DNA from: an uncultured Lachnospiraceae bacterium
GTDB taxonomy: Bacteria; Bacillota; Clostridia; Lachnospirales; Lachnospiraceae
Reading direction: 5' to 3'
NCBI GenBank assembly: GCA_947566645.1
Contig: CANOKL010000007.1
Span: forward strand, 47,222-111,221
DNA length: 64,000 nucleotides
In this document: positions 8,364 through 16,820 of the stretch, piece after piece
Position numbering within the stretch: the first letter of the stretch is position 1
Layout: each line of letters opens with the position of its first letter
Notes under the pieces: generated by a model
Databases searched by the model: none
Told to the model about the DNA's origin: nothing
The model's input: only the letters and a program-made list of their open reading frames with translations
Program-made: the position numbers and the translations under genes

Positions 8364-9959
8364 ATGGGAAAATATTTAAACCTGGGTAATGACGGCTTTG
8401 CAGCCATACGGAAAGGGAGCTATGTGGATAAGTCCGGATTAATTGCGTTTATGAATCAGACCCTTGGTACAAATGATAAGCTAACCTGTGTGAGCAGGCC
8501 AAGGAGATTCGGAAAGTCCTATTCTGCAAAGACCTTATGTGCCTATTATAACAAAGGCAGCGATTCAGGCCATCTCTTTGACGATTTGGAAATTGCAGGG
8601 GATGAATCCTATAGACAGAATCTAAATCAATATGATGTGATTTATCTGGATATTACCTGGTTTATTTCAACAGTTGAAAATATAAAGGATACTGTGAAAT
8701 ATCTTCAAAGAGAAGTGATCTGTGAACTAAAGGAGCAGTTTCCAGGTGCTTCGGAGAATAGTACATCGCTTCCTGTTGTTCTGTCGCAAATCAATGAGGT
8801 TACAGGGAGTAAGTTTATTATTCTTATAGATGAATGGGATGCACTTTTTCGGGAGATGAAGGATGATGATGCACTGCAAAAAGAATATATTCAGCTATTA
8901 AGGGGACTGTTTAAAAGCAGTCAGACAGACAAGATGATTGAAGCGGCGTATATCACGGGGATATTGCCGGTAAAAAAATATGGTACACAGTCGGCACTGA
9001 CGGATTTCCGTGAATACACGATGCTTCAGCCAAAAAAGTTAGCAAGATATGTGGGATTTACGGAAAATGAAGTAAGAAAATTGTGCAAACAATACAGTCT
9101 GGATTTTGAAGAAATGAAATATTGGTATGATGGCTACTCATTTTATAAGGAAAAATCTGTTTATAGCCCGAATTCGGTTATGGAGGCAGTAAAGAGTGAG
9201 GAATTTGGCGACTACTGGACGCAGACAGAAACTTATGAAGCATTGAAGCTGTATATAGAGATGGATGAACAGGGATTGAAGGAGGCTATTGTACAGATGC
9301 TTAGTGGCGTCAGATGCACTATAGATACAGGAACCTTTCAGAACGATATGACCAGTATAAAAAACAGGGATGATGTTCTGACACTTTTGGTTCATCTTGG
9401 GTATCTTGCCTATGATTCTGAAGCCAAAAGTGTATTTATCCCGAATGAGGAGGTAAGGCAGGAATTTGTACGGACAATAAAAGCCGGTAAATATACAGAT
9501 GTGGCAAAGATAATCCTGGATTCAGAGAAACTTATACAGGATACCCTGAATATGGATGAAAAAGCTGTTGCAAAAGAAATAGGAAAGATTCATAGAAAGA
9601 CAACAGCACCTCTTTTTTATAATAATGAACAGGCGCTGAGAAGTGTGGTGCGATATGCGTATATTAGCTGTGTTGGCAACTATATTGAAATTCAGGAATT
9701 ACCATCAGGAAAAGGATATGCAGATCTTGTCTATCTGCCAAAGAAAGCATCAGGGTTACCCCTCTTAATTGTCGAATTGAAATGGGATAAAAGTGATGAA
9801 GGGGCAATAAAGCAGATCCGGGATAAGCATTATCCCGAGGTTATGGAAGACTTTGGCGGAGATATATTACTGGTAGGAATAAATTATAGTACAAAAACAC
9901 AAGTTCACAGCTGTAAAATCGAAAGGCTACATTTAAAGAGACGTTTGAGTGGACAATAG
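8364..9959 (+). CDS. AAA-ATPase-like protein with C-terminal PD-(D/E)XK domain (DUF1703 family)
   Basis: The 531-residue protein belongs to a family common and often multi-copy in gut Clostridia and Bacteroidetes, whose role is unknown. The N-terminal ATPase part shows CVSRPRRFGKS with Lys51 as Walker A-type lysine, and FIILIDEWDALF as Walker B near residue 155. The C-terminal part has GKGYADLVYLP followed by LLIVELKWDKS, giving the D...ExK pattern of a PD-(D/E)XK nuclease fold. ATG 8364 follows GGGGGAGAG and gives MGKYLNLGNDGF, which matches the paralogue at 15.1-16.7 kb. Of the first 52 residues, 37 are identical between the two. Nuclease activity is predicted, not shown. Confidence 0.85.
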   Translation: MGKYLNLGNDGFAAIRKGSYVDKSGLIAFMNQTLGTNDKLTCVSRPRRFGKSYSAKTLCAYYNKGSDSGHLFDDLEIAGDESYRQNLNQYDVIYLDITWFISTVENIKDTVKYLQREVICELKEQFPGASENSTSLPVVLSQINEVTGSKFIILIDEWDALFREMKDDDALQKEYIQLLRGLFKSSQTDKMIEAAYITGILPVKKYGTQSALTDFREYTMLQPKKLARYVGFTENEVRKLCKQYSLDFEEMKYWYDGYSFYKEKSVYSPNSVMEAVKSEEFGDYWTQTETYEALKLYIEMDEQGLKEAIVQMLSGVRCTIDTGTFQNDMTSIKNRDDVLTLLVHLGYLAYDSEAKSVFIPNEEVRQEFVRTIKAGKYTDVAKIILDSEKLIQDTLNMDEKAVAKEIGKIHRKTTAPLFYNNEQALRSVVRYAYISCVGNYIEIQELPSGKGYADLVYLPKKASGLPLLIVELKWDKSDEGAIKQIRDKHYPEVMEDFGGDILLVGINYSTKTQVHSCKIERLHLKRRLSGQ

Positions 9960-9999
9960 GGAGGTTTAACGGTGAGGACGATGGATAGCTAAGATTAAG

Positions 10000-10036
10000 A
10001 AAAAGTATCGGGGCGTTTTAGGTACCGATACTTTTT
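10000..10036. terminator. Bidirectional terminator between converging genes
   Basis: AAAAAGTATCGG (10000-10011) pairs with CCGATACTTTTT (10025-10036). A-run and T-run flank the stem, so it can end transcripts from the ATPase gene on the left and the membrane protein gene on the right. Confidence 0.85.
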
Positions 10037-10044
10037 ACTTACTT

Positions 10045-10503
10045 TTATTTTTGCTGGTTTTTTACTTTGTTCCGAAGCCGCTTAAAGAAGCCCTGCTTTT
10101 TCTGCGGAGTATCCAGAGGTCCTCTTAATCCTTTTACGGCTGTGATGTAGATTCCGCTTACAGTTGCCTTTACTTCCTTTTTGACCGGAATGAGTGGGAA
10201 AATTTCCGCGTCACACATGAGTGTCATAATTCTTGGGCCGATCTTGGCCTTAACAACCGGTACCTTTGACCTTCGCAGATATTTTGGAGTATTGTCTACT
10301 ACGATCTGCGGAAGACCTGCATCCTTAAGCCTCAGCCGCCCTTTGTCGATGATCAGCATGGACATAGTCTGCGCGACAGCGTCAAGCTGTGCCTGCTGCT
10401 CTGCCTGCTTTTTTTCAGCACGCTTTCCGAGGAAATATAATACGACACATGCAATGATTAAAACAATTAATATTACCAGCATAACAATGGTGAATGGTTT
10501 CAT
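10045..10503 (-). CDS. Small membrane-anchored protein of unknown function
   Basis: I do not recognise this 152-residue protein. It has one N-terminal membrane helix (about residues 5-25, FTIVMLVILIVLIIACVVLY), then a charged stretch rich in Glu, Lys and Gln, and a soluble domain with LIIDKGRLRLKDAG and PRIMTLMCDAEIFPLIPVKK. The C-terminus is strongly basic. It is probably held at the membrane with the soluble part in the cytosol. A good AGGAGGG site precedes the ATG. It stands alone, converging on the preceding ATPase gene and diverging from the cardiolipin synthase gene. The coding potential looks real, but no function can be given. Confidence 0.7.
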   Translation of the reverse strand: MKPFTIVMLVILIVLIIACVVLYFLGKRAEKKQAEQQAQLDAVAQTMSMLIIDKGRLRLKDAGLPQIVVDNTPKYLRRSKVPVVKAKIGPRIMTLMCDAEIFPLIPVKKEVKATVSGIYITAVKGLRGPLDTPQKKQGFFKRLRNKVKNQQK

Positions 10504-10663
10504 GGGAAGCCCTCCTGCTCTTTCATTTTAGAACAGATTCTGCTCTAACTCTTTTGCACGGAAATAATTGTATCATTCTTTGGGGGGAAGTGCAAGCATT
10601 ATGGGGGTAAAATATCAGGGTTTTCATTGCTGTTACTCACGGCCAGGGAGACCGCTCTTATTG

Positions 10664-10692
10664 TTGTAAATATATAAATGAAGTGATATAAT
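10664..10692 (+). promoter_or_regulatory. Promoter of cardiolipin synthase gene
   Basis: TTGTAA (10664-10669) and TATAAT (10687-10692) are 17 bases apart, about 35 bases before the coding region. Just upstream, at about 10631, GTTACTCACGGCC looks like a worn copy of the dispersed GTTACTATTCACGG element. Confidence 0.6.
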
Positions 10693-10729
10693 AACCCAAA
10701 GTAGGAAGGGTAAATTAAGGTGAATGGAT

Positions 10730-12214
10730 ATGCTGCAGATTTTTGCGGAAAAAGTCATGGATGTATACCGGTGGCTCCTGGAAAATATATGGTTTGTGAA
10801 TATAGTGCTTTCGATTCTGATTATATTTTTTCAGAGAAGAAATCCAACGACGGTCTGGGCGTGGCTTTTATTACTTTACTTTATTCCGGGTCTGGGGTTT
10901 GTGCTTTATCTGATTCTTGGACAGAATTTCCGTAAGGAACGTATGTTTAAGATGAAGGAGATCGAAGGGGAAGTAAAATATGCGGTCCGGCGGCAGGAGG
11001 AATCAATTTATCGGAAGAAGCTTAAGCTTAAGGATCCTGAAACTGGACGGTTCAGAGGGCTTATGCTGTATAATCTGAACGAGGGCGAGGCGGTTCTTAC
11101 GGATAACAATGATATCCGCATTTACACAGACGGCGAGAAAAAGTTTCATGCGCTTCTCGACGAGATGGATCACGCCAGAAACTATATTCATATGCAGTAT
11201 TATATTATCCGTGACGATGAGCTCTGGAAGAGGATTGAGGAGGTGCTGATCCGAAAGGCAAAGCAGGGTGTGGAGATACGGGTCCTGTTTGACAGCATGG
11301 GCTGCCGGGGACGGCGCGGGATGAGTGCTGCGGCATGGAACAGGCTCAGGAAGGCAGGAATCCAGGTGGCGGAGTTTTTCCCGGCAGTGCTTGGAAAGCT
11401 GCAGCTTCGTGTGAACTACCGGAACCACAGGAAAATTGTAGTTATAGACGGAAGACTTGGCTTTATCGGAGGCTTTAATGTGGGTCGTGAATACCTGGGG
11501 CGGGATCAGAAATTCGGCTACTGGCGCGACACACATATCTGTATCGAGGGTTCAGCAGTAACCTCCCTGGCTGTCAGATTTGTACTGGACTGGAATTATG
11601 CTACGAAAGAGAATCTGTTTTTGGAGGACAGGCTGTTTGCGATTCCGGAATATGAGAGAAAGGGAAGAGACCTGGTGCAGATCGTGTCAAGCGGCCCGGA
11701 TTCAGGAAGTCCGGTCATCCGGGATAATTATCTGCGCCTGATCCATATGGCGAAGAAGAGCATCTTTATACAGACCCCGTATTTTATTCCAGATGACAAT
11801 ATCCGGGATGCGCTTCTGATTGCGGCAAAGTCAGGGATTGATGTGCGTATTATGATTCCGTGCAAGCCGGATCATCCATTTGTATACTGGGCCACCTATT
11901 CATATATGGGCGAGATGGTGCAGGCAGGGGCAAGATGCTATACCTATAACAATGGCTTCCTTCACACAAAATGTCTGTGTGTGGACGGGATTGTGAGCTG
12001 CATCGGGACAGCTAATATGGACATCAGAAGCTTCAGCCTGAACTTTGAAGTGAATGCCGTAATCTACAGCGCCAGAACAACAGAGAGGCTTCAGAAGTCA
12101 TTTGAAGAGGATATTCCAAAATGTACGCTGGTGACGAAGAAAAAATACGAGGAGAGGGAACTGCTGATACGTGCAAAGGAGCAGTTCTGCAGACTCCTTT
12201 CTCCGGTATTGTAG
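10730..12214 (+). CDS. cls: Cardiolipin synthase (phospholipase D type)
   Basis: The enzyme joins two phosphatidylglycerol molecules to make cardiolipin at the inner membrane face. Two N-terminal membrane helices (about residues 15-65) precede two phospholipase D domains, each with the catalytic HKD motif: NYRNHRKIVVIDG and FLHTKCLCVDG, the latter followed by GTANMDIRSF. Length, about 495 residues, is normal. Two ATGs six bases apart (10724 and 10730) are possible; 10730 is preferred because AAGGTG lies seven bases before it, whereas the first ATG directly abuts that site. A two-component system follows after 43 bases. Confidence 0.95.
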   Translation: MLQIFAEKVMDVYRWLLENIWFVNIVLSILIIFFQRRNPTTVWAWLLLLYFIPGLGFVLYLILGQNFRKERMFKMKEIEGEVKYAVRRQEESIYRKKLKLKDPETGRFRGLMLYNLNEGEAVLTDNNDIRIYTDGEKKFHALLDEMDHARNYIHMQYYIIRDDELWKRIEEVLIRKAKQGVEIRVLFDSMGCRGRRGMSAAAWNRLRKAGIQVAEFFPAVLGKLQLRVNYRNHRKIVVIDGRLGFIGGFNVGREYLGRDQKFGYWRDTHICIEGSAVTSLAVRFVLDWNYATKENLFLEDRLFAIPEYERKGRDLVQIVSSGPDSGSPVIRDNYLRLIHMAKKSIFIQTPYFIPDDNIRDALLIAAKSGIDVRIMIPCKPDHPFVYWATYSYMGEMVQAGARCYTYNNGFLHTKCLCVDGIVSCIGTANMDIRSFSLNFEVNAVIYSARTTERLQKSFEEDIPKCTLVTKKKYEERELLIRAKEQFCRLLSPVL

Positions 12215-12257
12215 CGAAACTGATATGGGAGTACGCAATAAAACAAAGAGGTGCTTT

Positions 12258-12947
12258 ATGAAAAATATTTTAATTGCTGATGATAATGCGCAGATTCTGG
12301 ATGTTCTAAAGGAATATGCAGTCAGAGAGAATTATCAGGTTTATACGGCAAAAACGGGCAGAGAAGCTTTGAGTGAATTTCATAAACGCAGCTATCATGC
12401 TGTTTTGCTGGATGTTATGATGCCGGAAATTGACGGATTTGAAGTCTGCCGGGAAATCCGCAGAAAATCCATGGTTCCCATTGTCATGATTACTGCCCGG
12501 GGTGAAGACTTTGAACGCATCATGGGGCTGGATATCGGAGCCGATGACTATGTGGTAAAGCCATTTTCTCCGTCCGAGGTAATGGCCCGTCTTCGGGCGA
12601 TTTTACGCAGAATGGATCTGACTGGAAATGAACAGCAGCAATATATGACAAAAGGAAGCCTGGACATTTCCATGGAAAAATTCCAGGTATTCATCCACGG
12701 AGAAGAAGTCCACCTGACAAAAAAGGAAATCGAAATTCTCTATCTTCTTGTATCAAAAACGGGAAATGTATTTTCAAGAGGACATATCCTCGACTCTGTA
12801 TGGGGATATGATTATTATGGAGATGACCGGATTGTTGATACACATATTAAAAGAATGCGCACGAAGCTGGACAAATACAGCCATTCCGACTGGAAGATTG
12901 TGACTGTCAGGGGCGTGGGCTATAAATTTGAGATATGCCATGAATAA
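12258..12947 (+). CDS. Response regulator, OmpR family
   Basis: The 229-residue protein has a receiver domain with the acidic pair in IADDN, the phosphorylated Asp52 in LLDVMMPEIDG and Lys102 in DDYVVKPF, followed by an OmpR/PhoB winged helix with DTHIKRMRTKL and VRGVGYKFE. ATG 12258 follows AAAGAGGTG and gives the canonical MKNILIADDN start; the frame is open further upstream but overlaps cls. The gene overlaps the sensor kinase gene by eight bases, so they are a cognate pair. Candidate targets are the downstream secreted protein gene, whose promoter holds a palindrome, and perhaps cls. Confidence 0.93.
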   Translation: MKNILIADDNAQILDVLKEYAVRENYQVYTAKTGREALSEFHKRSYHAVLLDVMMPEIDGFEVCREIRRKSMVPIVMITARGEDFERIMGLDIGADDYVVKPFSPSEVMARLRAILRRMDLTGNEQQQYMTKGSLDISMEKFQVFIHGEEVHLTKKEIEILYLLVSKTGNVFSRGHILDSVWGYDYYGDDRIVDTHIKRMRTKLDKYSHSDWKIVTVRGVGYKFEICHE

Positions 12948-14361
12948 GATTACAAAAAAACTTTTTAGATATTTTACAGTGCTTGCCCTCTTTCTTGTAA
13001 CGATTGTTTTTATTGCATTTTATAGTGTTTTCCACTATTATAATTACCATTACCAGGAAGAAGACTTAAAGGAACGGGCAAAGACAATAAAAAATCAACT
13101 GGAAGCCTTTATGAATACCACAGGCCCGCGCAGAGGGCAGGGAGCTTACTTGAAATTTCTGGATGACATTTCCATGGCAGATGCTTATATTATAAGCAGA
13201 GATAACGGGATGCTCTTCTGCGGAGGCGGCAATGGATCGGGAAAAGAACCCTCGGAGAAGATACTTGCTTTCGCGGATCAGATTTTTGCTTCAGGGGCAG
13301 AACAGCAGTTAAAGGAACGGGATCAAAGCGGAAACCGTGTTATCTTCCTTGGGTTTCCAATTGAGAAGAATGACAGAATTACAGCGGCATTAGTGATCTG
13401 TGATACCCTGGGCATCGAACAGCACAGCTTTTTTCTGGCGATCACAATTCTTGGCTGCTGTCTTGTCTTTGCACTGGCGGCATCAGGAATCCTTTCTGTT
13501 TTTCTGGCCAGACGTTTCATGATGCCTATACAGAAAATCGCTGCCGTCACCCGCGAACTAACCAGGGGAAATTACCAGGCAAAAACAGAGGTTCATGATC
13601 ATAACGAAATAGGTGAACTGGCCAGAGAAACTGATATATTAGCAGAAAAGCTGGATGCAGCCTGTCAGGAGGGAGAAGCACTGGAACAGATGCAGAAAGA
13701 TTACATTGCCAATATATCTCACGAACTGCGGACGCCGGTTACAGTAATCAGAAGCTCTCTGGAAGCCATCTGTGATGGAATTGTATCCGGTGATAAGCTA
13801 AAGGAATATCAGGAGCAGTGCCTGAAAGAAAGTATTTCCCTGCAGAGGCTGGTAAATGATATGCTGGAACTGTCAAGGCTGCAGAATAAAGATTTCCCTA
13901 TCGAAAAAGCAGAACTGGATCTGCTCATGGTGCTGGATGATGCACTGCGCGCAATCCGGATCATAGCCGAAAAGAGGGAAATCCATCTGCATTACAGCAG
14001 GCCGGAGTCTGAGTGGAATATGAAAGGGGACTATGGACGGCTTCGCCAGATGTTTACAGTCGTCCTTGATAATGCTATCAAATATTCTTCAGACGGCAGT
14101 TCCGTCTGGGTTGGAACATGGGAAAAACCGGGCTGCTGCGGCATCTCTGTAAGGGATGAGGGCTGCGGCATTCCTGAGGAGGAACAGCAGCATATCTTTG
14201 AGAAGTTTTTCCGCTCAGGAAAGACGGAGGAAAAAGGTACTGGACTGGGGCTTGCGATTATGAAAAGCATTGCTGACAGGCATTCCATAGGACTGGAAAT
14301 CCAGAGCACTTATAGGCAGGGAACCAGTGTCATTTTCACTGTGCCATTGGAGCATATTTGA
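12940..14361 (+). CDS. Sensor histidine kinase (HAMP type)
   Basis: The 473-residue kinase has an N-terminal membrane helix (about residues 10-30), an extracellular sensor of about 130 residues, a second helix near 165-190, a HAMP linker, then the dimerisation domain with NISHELRTP in which His261 is the phosphorylated residue. N, G1 and G2 boxes follow (DNAIKYS, VRDEGCGIPEE, GTGLGLAI). ATG 12940 lies inside the end of the regulator gene; a TTG 12 bases earlier is less likely. The signal is unknown; the neighbours suggest cell-envelope sensing. Confidence 0.93.
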   Translation: MNKITKKLFRYFTVLALFLVTIVFIAFYSVFHYYNYHYQEEDLKERAKTIKNQLEAFMNTTGPRRGQGAYLKFLDDISMADAYIISRDNGMLFCGGGNGSGKEPSEKILAFADQIFASGAEQQLKERDQSGNRVIFLGFPIEKNDRITAALVICDTLGIEQHSFFLAITILGCCLVFALAASGILSVFLARRFMMPIQKIAAVTRELTRGNYQAKTEVHDHNEIGELARETDILAEKLDAACQEGEALEQMQKDYIANISHELRTPVTVIRSSLEAICDGIVSGDKLKEYQEQCLKESISLQRLVNDMLELSRLQNKDFPIEKAELDLLMVLDDALRAIRIIAEKREIHLHYSRPESEWNMKGDYGRLRQMFTVVLDNAIKYSSDGSSVWVGTWEKPGCCGISVRDEGCGIPEEEQQHIFEKFFRSGKTEEKGTGLGLAIMKSIADRHSIGLEIQSTYRQGTSVIFTVPLEHI

Positions 14362-14394
14362 AACACTTTCCATCTGTACGGTTGGAAAATGTTT
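14361..14394 (+). terminator. Terminator-like hairpin after the sensor kinase gene
   Basis: A 12-base stem with one mismatch, AAACACTTTCCA (14361-14372) with TGGAAAATGTTT (14383-14394), begins at the last base of the stop codon and is followed by TTGAATTTG. The T-run is weak. Confidence 0.6.
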
Positions 14395-14411
14395 TGAATT
14401 TGTACCGGAAA

Positions 14412-14442
14412 TGTCATGAAAATGACACATTACTTTTATAGT
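14412..14442 (+). promoter_or_regulatory. Candidate promoter with TGTCAT palindrome for the secreted protein gene
   Basis: TGTCAT-GAAA-ATGACA (14412-14427) is a perfect inverted repeat placed where a -35 box would be expected, ahead of a -10-like TATAGT (14437-14442). A poor -35 covered by a palindrome is typical of activator-dependent promoters. The adjacent OmpR-type regulator is the obvious candidate. Inference from position only. Confidence 0.5.
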
Positions 14443-14498
14443 ATATCCTTAAGTCAGAAGTATCTGAGAGAATTTAATAGAATTGTGGAGGTATCAGA

Positions 14499-15080
14499 AT
14501 GAAAAAAAGAAGCATATTTGTATTGTTATTAACTACCCTGACAATAGGAACTGCCGTTCCTGCAACAGCGGCGCCATGTGGTTATGGAAGAGGTCCTCAT
14601 TGTGGGCAGAACTATGTAGATGCGGATAGAGACGGAGTCTGTGACAATTATACGTATGCTGGTGGAAATGGCTTTAACGGCAATGGATGCGGCAGAAATC
14701 CCTACTGTGGTCAGAATTATGTAGATGCGGATGGAGATGGGATTTGTGATCATTTTGTAGATAACAATGGAGATGGAATCAACGATAACTGCCCGGGATT
14801 TGGGAATGGACAGGGACGCAGGAATGGACAGCGACAATATAAGTCCGCGGCTGCCAGTTCTGCAAAAAGAAATACCGCAAAAAAAACCGTAGTTAAAAAG
14901 AGCACTATTAAAAAAGTTCAGAAAAGGCTGAATAAGATTGGCTATAAGTGTGGGAAAGCAAACGGAGTCATGAACGCAAAGACAAAAAAGGCTTTGAAAA
15001 GGTTTAAGAGAGCAAAAAAGCTGAAAGTCAACAGTACCATAGATACTTCAACGTTAAAAGCTCTACGGATTTCCAGATAA
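14499..15080 (+). CDS. Secreted protein with calcium-loop repeats and peptidoglycan-binding domain
   Basis: The 193-residue protein has a clear signal peptide (about residues 1-25, cut after ATAA). Two copies of CGQNYVDADxDGxCD and a third loop DNNGDGINDNC follow; the DxDxDG pattern matches calcium-binding EF-hand or thrombospondin type 3-like loops. After a Gln/Arg/Ala-rich linker comes a basic C-terminal domain (about 135-190) with IKKVQKRLNKIGY and NAKTKKALKRF, which resembles PG_binding_1. It is likely exported and held in the wall. A GGAGGT site precedes the ATG. It sits directly downstream of the two-component pair and may be its output; this is inference. Confidence 0.8.
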   Translation: MKKRSIFVLLLTTLTIGTAVPATAAPCGYGRGPHCGQNYVDADRDGVCDNYTYAGGNGFNGNGCGRNPYCGQNYVDADGDGICDHFVDNNGDGINDNCPGFGNGQGRRNGQRQYKSAAASSAKRNTAKKTVVKKSTIKKVQKRLNKIGYKCGKANGVMNAKTKKALKRFKRAKKLKVNSTIDTSTLKALRISR

Positions 15081-15090
15081 AAGAGTAAGA

Positions 15091-15122
15091 GGGGACGGGC
15101 ATTTTTAAAAATGCCCGTCCCC
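15091..15122. repeat. REP-like palindrome, GGGGACGGG family
   Basis: A perfect 32-base palindrome with arm GGGGACGGGCATTTTT lies between two converging genes. Related copies lie at 42.8, 51.1 and 52.1 kb, where the arm has one more G. It may act as a two-way terminator here. Confidence 0.75.
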
Positions 15123-15132
15123 GACTAACTAT

Positions 15133-16710
15133 TTATTTTAAATACTTTTCAATTTTGCATGAATGTTTTTGATCTTTTGCGGAGTAGTTGATACCCACCA
15201 AGAGAATATCGCCGCCAAACTCCTTAACTGCCTGCATATACTGTCTGTCTTTAATCTGCGCAATAGCTCCTTTGGAGGATTTATTCCATTTTAATTCTAT
15301 GAGAAGTAAAGGCTTGTCAGAGGCTTTTTTCGGAAAGAATACAATATCCGCATACCCTTTTCCACCGGGAAGTTCCTGGAATTCTAAATAATCCTTTACC
15401 CGGCTGATATAGGCCAGTTGAATTACAGCACGGAGTGACTGCTCGTTGTTATAAAATAGAGGAGATGTATTTTCCATATGAATCTTTTCCAATATCCGTG
15501 CAACGGTTTCTTCCTCCATACGAAGTGTGGCTTCTAGCAGCTCCTCTGATTGCTGTACTAGCTTTACGAGTTCAGGGCTGTCTGCATGTTTCATGGCACG
15601 TAAAAACTCTTCCGTTACCTCCTGATTGGGAATTGAGATGCATTCAGTAAACAAGTCGTAGGTCAGATAACCTAAATGCACTAGTAATGTGAGTACATCA
15701 TCCTTACTACAAAAGGTAGTCATGTCATTTTGAAAAGCTTTCGTATCTATTGCACAGCGCATTCCTCCAAGCAAAGAGAGTATGACATCCTTCAGACCGT
15801 CAAAATTCATGGTAATATAAGTCTTCAGAGATTCATAGGTTTCTGTCTGCGTCCAGTAATTACCAAAGCGCTTTTTGGATAGAGCATCCAAAACAGATTT
15901 GGGGCTATATACATGTAAATGACTGCCTAAAATATATCCGTCATACCAGTACTGCATTTCATGGAAATCTAAATCGGATTCTGTGCACAGACTTCGAACT
16001 TCGCTTTCCGTAAAGCCGAAATATTCTTCTAAGGGGGAAGGGTCCACCATTGTAAATTCATAGAAATCACTCAATGCGGACTGATTCCCATATTTTTTGA
16101 TTGGCAGGATGCCTGTCATATAAGCAGCTTCAATCATTTTATCTGTAAGACTGCTTCGAAAAAGACCTCTGAGCAGCTGTACGTATTCCTCCTGCAAGGC
16201 CGTATCTTCTCTTCGCTCCCGGAATATGGCATCCCATTCATCAATAATAAGAATAAATTTTGCTCCGGTTTTTGCATTGATACTGGCTAATGCCACAGGC
16301 AGCGAGCATTCCGCAGGATCAATGTCACTATGATAGAATTCTCTTAGTTCTTTAACGACTGCTTTTTGCAAATCCTTTACTACATTCATTTGCATGGCAG
16401 ATGTTGAAATGAACCATGTAAGATCCAGATATAATACATCATACTGGTTTAAATGTAACGGATATGATGGCTTTAAAGCAATTCTTTTATCCTGGAAGAG
16501 TTCTTTGGAATCACAGCTTTTATCGTAATAGGCGCATAACATCTGAGCCGCAAAGGATTTGCCGAATCTTCTTGGACGGCTGACACAGGTAAGCTTCTGC
16601 TTTGTTCCCAGTGTCTGATTGACATAGTCGATTAGTTCTGTTTTATCAATATATTTTCCTTTTAATATAGATTGAAATCCGGCATTGCCGGGATTCAGAT
16701 ACATTCCCAT
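15133..16710 (-). CDS. AAA-ATPase-like protein with C-terminal PD-(D/E)XK domain (DUF1703 family), second copy
   Basis: The 525-residue protein is a close paralogue of the gene at 8.4-10.0 kb. It carries CVSRPRRFGKSFAAQ (Walker A-like), KFILIIDEWDAIFRE (Walker B), and at the C-terminus GKGYADIVFFP with LLLIELKWNKS, the D...ExK nuclease-type pattern. AGAAGGAGAG precedes the ATG. The two paralogues are read in opposite directions about 5 kb apart. Biological role is unknown; the family is often proposed to act in defence or mobile-element biology because of its patchy distribution, but nothing here proves that. Downstream of the WYL gene block on the same strand, it may share its transcript. 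Confidence 0.85.
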   Translation of the reverse strand: MGMYLNPGNAGFQSILKGKYIDKTELIDYVNQTLGTKQKLTCVSRPRRFGKSFAAQMLCAYYDKSCDSKELFQDKRIALKPSYPLHLNQYDVLYLDLTWFISTSAMQMNVVKDLQKAVVKELREFYHSDIDPAECSLPVALASINAKTGAKFILIIDEWDAIFRERREDTALQEEYVQLLRGLFRSSLTDKMIEAAYMTGILPIKKYGNQSALSDFYEFTMVDPSPLEEYFGFTESEVRSLCTESDLDFHEMQYWYDGYILGSHLHVYSPKSVLDALSKKRFGNYWTQTETYESLKTYITMNFDGLKDVILSLLGGMRCAIDTKAFQNDMTTFCSKDDVLTLLVHLGYLTYDLFTECISIPNQEVTEEFLRAMKHADSPELVKLVQQSEELLEATLRMEEETVARILEKIHMENTSPLFYNNEQSLRAVIQLAYISRVKDYLEFQELPGGKGYADIVFFPKKASDKPLLLIELKWNKSSKGAIAQIKDRQYMQAVKEFGGDILLVGINYSAKDQKHSCKIEKYLK

Positions 16711-16820
16711 AAGTCTCTCCTTCTGACTGGATATGATGAATTCATGGCAACTGTTTCATATTACAAATTTATTATAGATGTTTCCCTTAATTTTTACAAC
16801 TGGTAATCCACTATTCACTT

